The notes under the pieces: generated by a model
The model's input: the letters and a program-made list of their open reading frames with translations, nothing else
Database searches by the model: none
What the model was told of the DNA's origin: nothing
NCBI RefSeq assembly: GCF_003324565.1
Contig: NZ_QOLA01000040.1
Span: 1-32,557, forward strand
Direction of reading: 5' to 3'
DNA length: 32,557 nucleotides
Origin: Streptomyces sp. SDr-06
GTDB lineage: Bacteria > Actinomycetota > Actinomycetes > Streptomycetales > Streptomycetaceae
Translations under genes and position numbers: made by a program
In this document: positions 14,251 through 22,330 of the stretch, piece by piece
Position numbering within the stretch: the first letter of the stretch is position 1
How the letters are laid out: each line of letters begins with the position of its first letter

Positions 14251-15987
14251 TCAGCCGGCGACCACCAGGCCGACGACCTCGTCGTCCGAGAACCAGACCC
14301 TGATGTCCGGCCGTCCGCCCGCGAAGGCGGAGTGCACCGCCTGGCGGAGTTCGGGCGCGGGGTTGTTCAGGTTGCGCCACGCCCCGGCGACGAACAGCCG
14401 GAGCCTCGGAGGCAGTTCATGGGGGTACGGGATCAGCTCGTCCCAGTACCGTTCCGCCTGGCCGGTGCCGACCGTCGAGGGCATCAGACGGGTCACCGCG
14501 GCCTTGATGTCGGGCCGGTTGCCGATGCGCTGCGAGGCGGGCCGGCCCGGCGCGTCCTGCTGGGGCGAGCCGGTCGACCGCAGGATCGTCCGGGCCCGCT
14601 CCGGCGTCATCGGCTCCTGCCCGGTCGCCTTCAGCATGCCCTGGAGCGAGGCGAGGGCGCCGACCACGATGGGGGCCGCCGACGACGTACCGGAGAACGT
14701 GTCGGTGTACCACGCGATCTCCTCGGCTCCGCCCTGGAGGTCACCTGCCCGGTCCCAGAAGCCGCCGGTCGTCGTCGCCTCGCGGCCCCAGCCCTGGGCG
14801 TCCATGCGGGCCCCGTAGTTGGAGAACGCGAGCCGTGAGCGGTCCGGGCCGTGATCGCGGCCGTGCGTGCCGGGCGGCGGCGCGCCCGCGCCCACCAGGA
14901 CCGCGCCCGAGGACTGGTTGGACGGGTTGAAGGGGTTGCGCCAGTCCTGCGGGAACGCGTCGGGGCGCCGCTCGTACAGCGCGTCGTCCAGGCTCTCGCC
15001 GCCGTTGCCGCCCGCCGCCACCACCAGAATCCCCTTGGCGGTAGCCCAGCGGATCGCCGCGAAGTCGTCCGGCCACCATTCGAGCGGGATGTAGCCCTGC
15101 TGGTCGTCGCGGCCCTGGAAGTCGAACCTCGGCCCCGGGCGGTGCAGTTCGAGCAGGACGATGTCACCGGGCGAGAGCCGCTCCGCCGCGGCGTGGATCG
15201 CCGCCGCCGTGCCGATGCCCTGGAACGAGGCGGCCGCGGTGACCGCCTGCGGGACGATCCCGGTGATGCCCTTGTCGTCCCGGTCGCCGCCGATGATGCC
15301 GAGGACGGCCGTGCCGTGATTGCGCCAGGCCAGGTCCTGCACCGGGTTGCCCACCACGAGCCCGGCGAGCTTCTCCGCCAGGTCCTCGTGGCCCAGCTGC
15401 CAGGCGCCCTCGACGTCGATGACGGTGACGCCCTCACCGGAGCCGCCCGGGCGCAGCCACGCCCAGTACGCGTCGACGCCCTCGGGCGCCGGGGCCAGGT
15501 AGCCCTGGCGGCCGGTGTAGTCGGGCGTCGCCGGCGCGCCCTCCTTCAGGCGCTTGACGGTGTCCTCGTCGCGGCCCGTCAGCGAGGCGGGCACGGCGCC
15601 CGGCTTCACGTACGCCGTCTCGACCTCGGGCAGCGCGGCCAGGCGCGCGCTCAGCTCCGTGGCTCGCTCGCCGCCGCCGCGCACCCGGTAGTAGAGGGAC
15701 AGGTCCGGCAGGGCCTCGCGGGAGGTTCCGCGGGGGACCTGGGCCAGCCGCTCCTCGCGGCCGAACAGCGGCTCCAGGGCGATCTGTTCGTCGGCGAGGA
15801 ACATCGAGAGAGCCGAGGTGTCGGCTCCGGAGGCCGAGCGCACGCCCTCCGCGCCGACGCGCAACCGGGACTCGGCCCGCGCGACGACGATCAGTTCCGG
15901 CTCGGCTCCGTGATAGGTGAATCCAGCTCCGTCGGGTCCTGGGCCCGCCGTTCCGGGGCCCTGACCCGGGTGAATCCGATCGGTCAT
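14251..15987 (-). CDS. S8 subtilase without signal peptide, with C-terminal partner-shared domain
   Basis: This 578-residue subtilisin-fold serine peptidase has an intact active site: Asp191 (VTVIDVEGAW), His224 (NHGTAVLG), oxyanion Asn328 (AAGGNGG) and Ser435 (FSGTSSAAPIV). Residues 1 to about 30 are Gly/Pro-rich and polar. No signal peptide, lipobox or membrane segment is seen, so it is probably cytoplasmic or exported by a non-Sec route. Residues of about 35-150 form an alpha/beta prodomain-like region (LSLYYRV, ELSARLAALPEVETAYVKP). The last 68 residues (511-578; AERYWDELIPYP, LRLFVAGAWRNLNNPAP) repeat the C-terminal domain of the downstream glutamine-rich protein. I preferred the ATG at 15987 (MTDRIHPG) over one 54 bases upstream, based on the purine-rich stretch before it. 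The substrate is unknown. Confidence 0.85.
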   Translation of the reverse strand: MTDRIHPGQGPGTAGPGPDGAGFTYHGAEPELIVVARAESRLRVGAEGVRSASGADTSALSMFLADEQIALEPLFGREERLAQVPRGTSREALPDLSLYYRVRGGGERATELSARLAALPEVETAYVKPGAVPASLTGRDEDTVKRLKEGAPATPDYTGRQGYLAPAPEGVDAYWAWLRPGGSGEGVTVIDVEGAWQLGHEDLAEKLAGLVVGNPVQDLAWRNHGTAVLGIIGGDRDDKGITGIVPQAVTAAASFQGIGTAAAIHAAAERLSPGDIVLLELHRPGPRFDFQGRDDQQGYIPLEWWPDDFAAIRWATAKGILVVAAGGNGGESLDDALYERRPDAFPQDWRNPFNPSNQSSGAVLVGAGAPPPGTHGRDHGPDRSRLAFSNYGARMDAQGWGREATTTGGFWDRAGDLQGGAEEIAWYTDTFSGTSSAAPIVVGALASLQGMLKATGQEPMTPERARTILRSTGSPQQDAPGRPASQRIGNRPDIKAAVTRLMPSTVGTGQAERYWDELIPYPHELPPRLRLFVAGAWRNLNNPAPELRQAVHSAFAGGRPDIRVWFSDDEVVGLVVAG

Positions 15988-16346
15988 CGCTTCCGCCGCT
16001 CCCCTCGGGTGCTGTGCTTGGCGTGCCTTCAGGGGACACACCTTGCTACCGCGGCGGCGGGTCGTCCACCCCGTTGGCGCGAAGGAAGTTTGAAATCAAG
16101 CTGAATGGGCAGCCCGTGCATTTGGTCCGGAAACCGCTGTCACGCCGCAATTCGGCCAAATACCACCGGGGTTGATGGGGTGCGGTGGGGTACGCGCGTC
16201 CCCTGCGACCGCCCGGTCGACGCGGGCGCGCGCGGGGGCCGGGGCGGGGCGGAGCCGCCCGCCCCGGCCGTTGCCGGATCGTGCCCGCCGCCGGTGTCCG
16301 GCGCGACCGGTTCTCGCTGGTCGCCGCTCAGGGGCAGAGACCCGGG
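15988..16346. other. 359-bp gap between the S8 peptidase and SSADH genes
   Basis: No coding region is supported. The segment 16083-16180 is less GC-rich than its surroundings and probably contains the minus-strand promoter for the peptidase gene, though no box could be assigned with confidence. A strong hairpin at 16237-16269 lies downstream of the SSADH gene. Confidence 0.5.
16237..16269 (-). terminator. Strong GC hairpin after the SSADH gene
   Basis: GGCCGGGGCGGGGCGG (16237-16252) pairs with CCGCCCGCCCCGGCC (16255-16269) apart from one bulged base. It is located about 80 bases after the SSADH stop on the minus strand. No U-tract is present. Confidence 0.65.
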
Positions 16347-17753
16347 TCAGCTTCCCGAGGGCTCGGCGCCGTGCCACACCGTCGTCACGTTGCAGAACTC
16401 GCGGATGCCGTGACCGGACAGCTCGCGGCCGTAGCCGGACCGCTTCACGCCGCCGAAGGGGAAGGCGGGGTGGGAGGCGGTCATCCCGTTGAAGAACACG
16501 CCGCCCGCCTGGAGGTCCCGTACGCAGCGGTCCACCTCGTCGCCGTCACGGGTCCACACGTTGGAACTCAGCCCGAACGGCGTGTCGTTGGCGACGGACA
16601 CCGCCTCGTCGAGGTCCCGCACCCGGTAGAGCGTGGCGACCGGTCCGAAGGTCTCCTCCTGGTGGATCCGCATGTCCGCGGTCACGCCGGCCAGGACCGT
16701 GGGCAGGTAGAACCAGCCCCGGTCCATCCCCTCGGGACGGCTCCCGCCGCACAGCGCGGTCGCCCCCTTGCGCACCGCGTCGTCGACGAGTTCCTCCAGG
16801 TCGGTCCGGCCCCGCTCGCTGGCGAGCGGGCCCACGTCGGTGTCGTCCAGGAGCGGATCGCCGACCTTCAACCCCCGCATCCCCGCGGTGAACCGCTCGG
16901 CGAACGCGTCGTAGACGTCGGTGTGGACGATGAAGCGCTTGGCGGCGATGCAGGACTGGCCGTTGTTCTGCGTCCGGGCGGTCACCGCGGTGCGCGCGGC
17001 CCGCTCCACATCGGCCGAGGGGAGCACCAGATAGGGGTCGCTGCCGCCGAGTTCGAGGACGGTCTTCTTGATCTCGTCGCCGCAGATCGCCGCGACCGAG
17101 CGGCCCGCGGGCTCGCTGCCGGTCAGCGTCGCCGCCGCCACCCGCCGGTCGCGGAGCACCTTCTCGACGCCGTCCGATCCGATCAGCAGCGTCTGGAAGC
17201 AGCCGTCGGGGAAGCCCGCCCGGCGGAAGAGGTCCTCCAGGTACAGCGCGGTCTGCGGCACGTTCGAGGCGTGCTTGAGCAGGGCGACGTTGCCCGCCAT
17301 CAGCGCGGGCGCCGCGAACCGGACGACCTGCCACAGCGGGAAGTTCCACGGCATCACGGCGAGGACCACGCCGAGCGGCCGGTAGTGGACCCGGGCCCGC
17401 TCTGCTCCCGAGTCGTGGACGTCGTCCGGCGCGGGCTCCTCGTCGGCGAGCAGGGAGGCCGCGTGCTCGGCGTACCAGCGCAGCGCCTTCGCGCACTTGG
17501 CCGCCTCGGCGCGCGCCGCCGCCACCGGCTTGCCCATCTCCAGGGTCATGGTGCGCGCGATGTCGTCCCGGTCGCCGTCGAGCAGCTCGGCGGCCCGCAG
17601 CACGAGCCGGGTCCGCTCCTCGAAGCCGGTCGTGCGGTAGGCGCCGAAGGCGGTCTCGGCGGTGGCGAGGCGCCGCTCCACCTCCTCGGGCCGCATGGCA
17701 CCGAAGCTCTTGAGCGTCTCACCGGTAGCCGGATTCACCGTGGCGATGGCCAT
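16347..17753 (-). CDS. gabD: Succinate-semialdehyde dehydrogenase, aldehyde dehydrogenase family
   Basis: This 468-residue NAD(P)+-dependent enzyme is of the GabD/SSADH type and oxidises succinic semialdehyde or a similar short aldehyde acid to the carboxylate. The N-terminus MAIATVNPATGE is typical of this group. The catalytic residues are Glu234 (LELGGSDP) and Cys268 (NNGQSCIAAKR), at the standard 34-residue spacing. The PWNFPLWQ motif and the TGSEPAG cofactor loop are also present. The ATG at 17753 is chosen because GGGAGGT lies about 9 bases upstream; a GTG 12 bases earlier would overlap that ribosome site. No GABA transaminase gene is nearby, so the exact substrate is open. It stands alone between two hairpin terminators. 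Confidence 0.85.
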   Translation of the reverse strand: MAIATVNPATGETLKSFGAMRPEEVERRLATAETAFGAYRTTGFEERTRLVLRAAELLDGDRDDIARTMTLEMGKPVAAARAEAAKCAKALRWYAEHAASLLADEEPAPDDVHDSGAERARVHYRPLGVVLAVMPWNFPLWQVVRFAAPALMAGNVALLKHASNVPQTALYLEDLFRRAGFPDGCFQTLLIGSDGVEKVLRDRRVAAATLTGSEPAGRSVAAICGDEIKKTVLELGGSDPYLVLPSADVERAARTAVTARTQNNGQSCIAAKRFIVHTDVYDAFAERFTAGMRGLKVGDPLLDDTDVGPLASERGRTDLEELVDDAVRKGATALCGGSRPEGMDRGWFYLPTVLAGVTADMRIHQEETFGPVATLYRVRDLDEAVSVANDTPFGLSSNVWTRDGDEVDRCVRDLQAGGVFFNGMTASHPAFPFGGVKRSGYGRELSGHGIREFCNVTTVWHGAEPSGS

Positions 17754-17789
17754 GACGTACGACACCTCCCGAAGGCACTGGTCCTTCGA

Positions 17790-17809
17790 CCTTCCCGCGC
17801 GCGGGAAGG
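17790..17809 (-). terminator. 20-bp perfect palindrome after the PAC2 gene
   Basis: Each arm is 10 bases (CCTTCCCGCG and its complement) with no spacer. It lies in the 87-base gap between the PAC2 stop and the SSADH start. It could be a second terminator of the PAC2 transcript or an operator just upstream of the SSADH gene. Confidence 0.5.
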
Positions 17810-17821
17810 CGCCGCAACGCG

Positions 17822-17842
17822 AGCCCCGGCCCGGCCGGGGCT
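17822..17842 (-). terminator. Hairpin at the PAC2 gene stop codon
   Basis: AGCCCCGGCC (17822-17831) and GGCCGGGGCT (17833-17842) are perfect arms around one base. The outer arm overlaps the TAG stop at 17841-17843. It would fold directly at the transcript end. Confidence 0.6.
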
Positions 17843-18824
17843 ACTCCTCGGGTGACTCCTCGCCGGGCTCGTCCGTCTTCGGCGGCTTCGGCGGCCGGGT
17901 GCGCCCGCTGGAGGTGTCGCGCAGATAGGACCCGTCGCCGTCGGTGGCGTGGCCGCCCGCGGTGGCCTGACCGGGGCCGGGGCCGCCGTCACGCCGGCGC
18001 AGATACCGCTCGAACTCGCGGGCGATGGCCTCGCCGGACGCCTCGGGCAGGTCCGCGGTGTCCCGCGCCTCCTCCAGCGTCTGCACGTACTCGGCCACCT
18101 CGCTGTCCTCGGCGGCCAGTTGGTCGACGCCCAGTTGCCAGGCCCGGGCGTCCTCGGCGAGCTCGCCGAGCGGGATCCTGAGGTCGATCAGGTCTTCCAG
18201 GCGGTTGAGCAGGGCGAGCGTGGCCTTCGGGTTCGGCGGCTGGGAGACGTAGTGCGGCACCGCGGCCCACAGGCTGACGGCCGGAACCCCCGCGTGCGTG
18301 CAGGCCTCCTGGAGGATGCCCACGATGCCCGTCGGGCCCTCGTAGCGGGTCTCCTCCAGATCCATGGTCCGCGCCAGGTCCGGGTCGGAGGTCACGCCGC
18401 TGACCGGCACCGGCCGGGTGTGCGGGGTGTCGCCGAGCAGCGCGCCCAGGATCACCACCATCTCGACGCCCAGCTCGTGGGCGAAGCCCAGGATCTCGTT
18501 GCAGAACGAGCGCCAGCGCATCGACGGTTCGATGCCGCGCACCAGTACCAGGTCGCGCGGCTTGTCCCCGCCGACCCGGACCACGGAGAGCCGGGTGGTG
18601 GGCCATGTGATCTTGCGGACCCCGCCGTCCAGCCACACCGTGGGCCGGTTGACCTGGAAGTCGTAGTAGTCCTCCGCGTCGAGCGCGGCGAAGACCTCGC
18701 CCTTCCATGCCCCGTCCAGGTGCGCGACCGCGGAGGAGGCGGCGTCGCCCGCGTCGTTCCAGCCCTCGAACGCGGCGATCATGACCGGGTCGACCAGCTC
18801 GGGAACGCCCTCCAGCTCGATCAC
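17841..18824 (-). CDS. PAC2 family protein (ParJ/SCO1662-like)
   Basis: The protein has 327 residues. The first 250 or so match the PAC2 (proteasome assembly chaperone-like) fold of actinobacteria: VMIAAFEGWNDAGDAASSAV, DYYDFQVNRPTVWLDGGVRKITWP, LVLVRGIEPSMRWRSFCNEIL, VILGALLGDTPHTRPVPVSG and TGIVGILQEACTHAGVPAVSLWAAVPHYV. The last 40 residues are a charged, Pro-rich tail. The GTG start is set by GGGAGG at 18831-18837. Upstream in-frame starts give a basic stretch that does not look coding. By neighbourhood it corresponds to SCO1662, which I recall as ParJ, a ParA-interacting protein in S. coelicolor sporulation. That link is from memory and positional. The mycobacterial relative is Rv2125. 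Confidence 0.85.
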   Translation of the reverse strand: MIELEGVPELVDPVMIAAFEGWNDAGDAASSAVAHLDGAWKGEVFAALDAEDYYDFQVNRPTVWLDGGVRKITWPTTRLSVVRVGGDKPRDLVLVRGIEPSMRWRSFCNEILGFAHELGVEMVVILGALLGDTPHTRPVPVSGVTSDPDLARTMDLEETRYEGPTGIVGILQEACTHAGVPAVSLWAAVPHYVSQPPNPKATLALLNRLEDLIDLRIPLGELAEDARAWQLGVDQLAAEDSEVAEYVQTLEEARDTADLPEASGEAIAREFERYLRRRDGGPGPGQATAGGHATDGDGSYLRDTSSGRTRPPKPPKTDEPGEESPEE

Positions 18825-19014
18825 CCAGTGCCTCCCTCCGAAGTTCCCTTGCGTACGTCCCAACCTTACGGCTTCAGACCTACCCAGCCGCAGCCCCCGT
18901 GCACGGCCCCGCGGCGTCCGGAGTGACACGGGAATGAAGGGGCGACTCGGGGGGCAGCAGCGCATTCGGCCCGTGATTCATCCGAGCTGTGCCCTGCGAT
19001 TTTCGTCAGGACCC

Positions 19015-19044
19015 TGGACGGTGGCGATCGGGCGGGGATATACA
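19015..19044 (+). promoter_or_regulatory. Candidate promoter of the sugar-acid operon
   Basis: A -35-like TGGACG (19015-19020) and a -10-like TATACA (19039-19044) are separated by 18 bases. The -10 overlaps the predicted FCD operator, which fits repression by blocking polymerase. Confidence 0.45.
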
Positions 19045-19054
19045 TCGGATGACC
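19040..19054. promoter_or_regulatory. Predicted FCD regulator operator (ATACATC-G-GATG)
   Basis: ATACATC at 19040-19046, one central base and GATG at 19048-19051 match the left arm and the first four bases of the right arm of the perfect operator before the regulator gene (25759-25773). A related half-site, TCCGATGTCC, occurs at 19063-19072. Such 7-1-7 inverted repeats are usual for GntR/FCD regulators. Confidence 0.6.
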
Positions 19055-19075
19055 GGTAGAGGTCCGATGTCCACA

Positions 19076-19107
19076 CGGATGTTCCCGCGGACGTTTCTGC
19101 GGACGTT
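19076..19107. repeat. Three 8-bp direct repeats with 12-bp period
   Basis: CGGATGTT (19076-19083), CGGACGTT (19088-19095) and CGGACGTT (19100-19107) recur at exactly 12-base steps in the leader of the dehydratase gene. They may be a binding array. The period is also four codons in one frame, but no supported gene uses that frame. Confidence 0.55.
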
Positions 19108-19172
19108 CGTTCAGCGGTTCATCCACGGCGTTGATCCATGCGTGGATCCACGGGTTCGTCCAGGGGGCGTGC

Positions 19173-20492
19173 ATGAGGCCGAGTGTCACGGCGTTCGAGG
19201 TACACGACATCCGCTTTCCCACCTCGGAACAGCTCGACGGCTCGGACGCCATGAACCCCGATCCGGACTACTCGGCCGCCTATGTGGTGCTGCGCACCGC
19301 GGACGGCCACGAGGGCCACGGCTTCGTCTTCACCATCGGCCGCGGCAACGAGGTCACCGCCGCCGCCATCGAGGCACTGCGGCCCTACGTCCTCGGCCGC
19401 CCGGCGCCCGCCGCGGCGGCCGACCTCGCCGCCCTCCACCACGACCTCACGCACGACTCCCAACTCCGCTGGCTGGGGCCGGAGAAGGGGGTCACGCACA
19501 TGGCGGCGGGCGCCGTCGTCAACGCCGCCTGGGACCTCGCGGCCACCATGGCGGGCCTGCCGGTGTGGGAGTTCCTCGCCTCGATGTCCCCCGAGGACCT
19601 GGTCTCGCTCGTCGACTTCCGCTATCTGTCGGACGTGCTGACCCGGGACGAGGCGCTGGCCCTGCTGCGCGCCGCCGAACCCGGCCGCGCCGAACGGGCC
19701 CGGCTGCTGCGCGCCGAGGGCTACCCCGCGTACACCACCTCGCCCGGCTGGCTCGGCTACGACGACGCCAAGCTGGTCCGCCTCGCCAAGGAGGCCGTCG
19801 CCGACGGCTTCGTCCAGATCAAGCTGAAGGTGGGCGCAGACCTCGACGACGACGTCCGCAGACTGGGCCTGGCCCGCGCCGCGGTCGGACCCGGCATCCG
19901 CATCGCGATCGACGCCAACCAGCGCTGGGACGTGTCCGAGGCGATCCGCTGGATGGCCGCGCTCGCCCCCTACCAGCCGCACTGGATCGAGGAACCGACC
20001 AGCCCCGACGACATCCTCGGCCACGCCGCCGTGCGGGCCGGGCAGCCGGTGAAGGTCGCCACCGGCGAGCACGTCGCCAACCGGGTCGTGTTCAAACAGC
20101 TCCTGCAGGCCGGGGCCGTCGACTTCGTGCAGATCGACGCGGCCCGGGTGGCCGGGGTCAACGAGAACCTGGCGATCCTGCTGCTGGCCGCCAAGTACGG
20201 CGTGCCGGTCTGCCCGCACGCGGGCGGGGTGGGCCTGTGCGAACTCGTCCAGCACCTCGCCATGTTCGACTTCGTCGCCGTCTCCGGCAGCCGCGAGGAC
20301 CGGGTCATCGAGTACGTCGACCATCTGCACGAGCACTTCGCCGCCCCCGCCGTCGTCGAGTCGGGCCACTACCGCGCCCCCACCACGCCGGGCTTCTCGG
20401 CCCGGATGCACCCCGAGACGATCGCCGCCTACCGCTATCCGGACGGCCCGCAGTGGCGCTCGCGCCGCCCGGTCCAGGAGGTCAACACATGA
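19173..20492 (+). CDS. fucD: L-fuconate dehydratase-like enolase superfamily enzyme
   Basis: This 439-residue enzyme belongs to the mandelate racemase/enolase superfamily and is predicted to dehydrate L-fuconate to 2-keto-3-deoxy-L-fuconate in the cytosol. The N-terminal capping domain contains DIRFPTSEQLDGSDAMNPDPDYSAAYV, a hallmark of L-fuconate dehydratases. In the barrel, the bases are Lys217-x-Lys219 (IKLKVG), the metal ligands Asp247 (IDANQRWD), Glu273 (IEEPTSPDD) and Glu299 (TGEHVANR), and the second general base His349 (CPHAGGVG). These nearly coincide with the numbering I recall for Xanthomonas campestris FucD (Lys220, His351). AGGGGG (19162-19167) selects the ATG at 19173. The stop overlaps the next gene's start (ATGA). 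A related 6-deoxy sugar acid as substrate cannot be excluded. Confidence 0.88.
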   Translation: MRPSVTAFEVHDIRFPTSEQLDGSDAMNPDPDYSAAYVVLRTADGHEGHGFVFTIGRGNEVTAAAIEALRPYVLGRPAPAAAADLAALHHDLTHDSQLRWLGPEKGVTHMAAGAVVNAAWDLAATMAGLPVWEFLASMSPEDLVSLVDFRYLSDVLTRDEALALLRAAEPGRAERARLLRAEGYPAYTTSPGWLGYDDAKLVRLAKEAVADGFVQIKLKVGADLDDDVRRLGLARAAVGPGIRIAIDANQRWDVSEAIRWMAALAPYQPHWIEEPTSPDDILGHAAVRAGQPVKVATGEHVANRVVFKQLLQAGAVDFVQIDAARVAGVNENLAILLLAAKYGVPVCPHAGGVGLCELVQHLAMFDFVAVSGSREDRVIEYVDHLHEHFAAPAVVESGHYRAPTTPGFSARMHPETIAAYRYPDGPQWRSRRPVQEVNT

Positions 20493-21265
20493 GCAGCACA
20501 CGGGACTTCGAGGGCATGGCGGCGCTGGTCACCGGCGGCGCCTCGGGCATCGGCGCGGCCGTCGCCGAGCTCCTCATGGAGCGGGGCGCCCGGGTCGCGG
20601 TGCTCGACCGGGACGTGAAGGGCGCCCCCGCCGGGGTCCTCGCCCTCCAGGCCGACGTCACCGACGACGCGGGGGTACGGGACGCGGTCACCCGGGCCGC
20701 CCGCGAACTCGGCGCCCTGCACACCGTCGTGTCCAACGCGGGCATCGGCGCCGCCGGAACCGTCGAGGACAACGACGACGCCGAATGGCGGCACGTTCTC
20801 GACGTCAACGTCCTCGGCATGGTCAGGGTCGCCCGGCACGCGCTGCCCCATCTGCGACGCGCGGCGGGGGAGCGGCCCGGCCGCGCGTCCCTCACCCAGA
20901 CCTGCTCGATCGCCGCCACCGCGGGCCTGCCGCAGCGCGCCCTCTACAGCGCCGCCAAGGGCGCTGTCCTCTCCCTCACCCTGGCGATGGCCGCCGACCA
21001 CGTGCGCGAGGGCATCCGGGTCAACTGCGTCAACCCCGGCACGGCCGACACCCCCTGGGTCGCCCGGCTGCTCGACCGGGCGGACGACCCGGAGGCGGAG
21101 CGGGCCGCGCTGCGGGCGCGCCAGCCGATGGGACGCCTCGTCTCGGCGGCCGAGGTCGCCGCCGCCATCGCCTATCTCGCCAGTCCCGCCGCGGCCGCCG
21201 TCACCGGCACGGCGCTCGCGGTCGACGGAGGCATGCAGGGCCTGCGCCTGCGACCGAGTACCTGA
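20489..21265 (+). CDS. SDR family oxidoreductase (probable 2-keto-3-deoxy-L-fuconate dehydrogenase)
   Basis: This 258-residue classical short-chain dehydrogenase has the cofactor motif TGGASGIG near residue 15, NAG in VVSNAGIG, and the catalytic triad Ser140 (TCSIAATAG), Tyr153 and Lys157 (YSAAK). The conserved VNCVNPGTADTPW and the C-terminal VTGTALAVDGGM are also present. Asp39 at the end of the second strand (AVLDRD) suggests NAD+ preference. It is translationally coupled to the L-fuconate dehydratase, and the next step of non-phosphorylative L-fucose breakdown is oxidation of 2-keto-3-deoxy-L-fuconate by an SDR. That is the best functional guess. SDR sequences alone do not fix the substrate. 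Confidence 0.85.
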   Translation: MSSTRDFEGMAALVTGGASGIGAAVAELLMERGARVAVLDRDVKGAPAGVLALQADVTDDAGVRDAVTRAARELGALHTVVSNAGIGAAGTVEDNDDAEWRHVLDVNVLGMVRVARHALPHLRRAAGERPGRASLTQTCSIAATAGLPQRALYSAAKGAVLSLTLAMAADHVREGIRVNCVNPGTADTPWVARLLDRADDPEAERAALRARQPMGRLVSAAEVAAAIAYLASPAAAAVTGTALAVDGGMQGLRLRPST

Positions 21266-21290
21266 GCCGCAACCCACCAAGGACGGGACC

Positions 21291-22328
21291 ATGAGAGTGC
21301 GTACGACAACCGCCGCCGCCTGCGCCGCACTGGTCGCGGCCCTGCTGATCACGGGCTGCAACCGCGAGTCGGGCGGCGGCTCGGGCGGCCAGAAGGTCGG
21401 CATCGACCTGCCGCGCAGCGACAGCGACTTCTGGAACTCCTACCAGAGCTACGTCGAGAAGGGCGTCAAGAGCGGCGAGGTCTCCGCGCTGCCGCTCACC
21501 AACTCCCAGAACGACATGGGCAAACTGGTCGCCGATGTCACCGCCTTCACCGACCAGGGCGCCAAGGCGGTCGTCATGGCCCCGCAGGACACCGGCGCCA
21601 TCGCCTCCACGCTGGAGAGCCTCAGCCGGCGGAAGATCCCGGTCATCAGCGTCGACACCCGCCCGGACAAGGGCGCCGTCTACATGGTCGTACGGGCCGA
21701 CAACAAGGCGTACGGCGAGAAGGCCTGCCAGTACCTCGGCAAGCAGCTGGGCGGCACGGGCGAAGTGGCCGAGTTCCAGGGCGACCTGAGCTCCATCAAC
21801 GGGCGGGACCGCTCCGAGGCCTTCAAGTCCTGCATGGACAAGAGCTACCCCGGCATCAAGGTCTACGAGCTGGCCACCGACTGGAAGGGCGACGTGGCCT
21901 CCGCCAAGCTCCAGTCCACGCTCGCCGCGCACCCCGGCCTGAACGGCGTCTACATGCAGGCGGGCGGGGTCTTCCTCCAGCCGACCCTGGCCCTGCTCCA
22001 GCAGAAGGGCCGGCTCTTGCCGAAGGGCACCGCGGGCCACATCACGATCGTCTCCAACGACGGCATCCCCGAGGAGTTCGACGCGATCAAGGCCGGAAAG
22101 ATCGACGCCACGATCTCCCAGCCCGCCGACCTCTACGCCAAGTACGCGCTCTACTACGCCAAGGCGGCCCTGGACGGCAAGACGTTCAAGGAGGGCTCCA
22201 CCGACCACGGCTCGAACATCGTCAAGATCCCCAACGGGTACGAGGACCAGCTGCCGGCCCCGCTCGTGACCAGGTCCAACGTCGACGACCCCGCGCTGTG
22301 GGCCAACCAGCTGCAGAAGAAGAGCTAG
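21291..22328 (+). CDS. Sugar ABC transporter substrate-binding lipoprotein (RbsB-like)
   Basis: This 345-residue extracytoplasmic binding protein is of the periplasmic-binding-protein type 4 (ribose/galactose) family. The lipoprotein signal is clear, with basic RVR, a hydrophobic core and a lipobox LITGC, so Cys23 becomes the lipidated N-terminus. The mature protein has the family's GAKAVVMAPQDTGAIASTLE (first lobe) and FQGDLSSINGRDRSEAFKSCM (hinge-proximal) segments and IVSNDGIPEEFDAIKAG in the second lobe. AAGGA lies 7 bases before the ATG. It is the binding component of the adjacent CUT2-type importer, probably taking up L-fucose, L-fuconate or a related sugar. Specificity is inferred from the operon only. 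Confidence 0.87.
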   Translation: MRVRTTTAAACAALVAALLITGCNRESGGGSGGQKVGIDLPRSDSDFWNSYQSYVEKGVKSGEVSALPLTNSQNDMGKLVADVTAFTDQGAKAVVMAPQDTGAIASTLESLSRRKIPVISVDTRPDKGAVYMVVRADNKAYGEKACQYLGKQLGGTGEVAEFQGDLSSINGRDRSEAFKSCMDKSYPGIKVYELATDWKGDVASAKLQSTLAAHPGLNGVYMQAGGVFLQPTLALLQQKGRLLPKGTAGHITIVSNDGIPEEFDAIKAGKIDATISQPADLYAKYALYYAKAALDGKTFKEGSTDHGSNIVKIPNGYEDQLPAPLVTRSNVDDPALWANQLQKKS

Positions 22329-22330
22329 CC

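Larger units (their letters stand above)
18825..19172. other. 348-bp divergent promoter region (PAC2 gene / fucD-like operon)
   Basis: No gene is supported here. On the minus strand a TAAGGT -10 candidate (18863-18868) could serve the PAC2 gene. On the plus strand the region holds a promoter candidate, an FCD-type operator and three 12-bp-spaced repeats in front of the dehydratase gene. Confidence 0.6.

Noticed and set aside
18989..21265. A continuous plus-strand frame joining the leader, the dehydratase region and the SDR
   Set aside because: The SDR frame happens to stay open upstream. The dehydratase is clearly encoded in another frame, and the SDR has its own coupled ATG at 20489.
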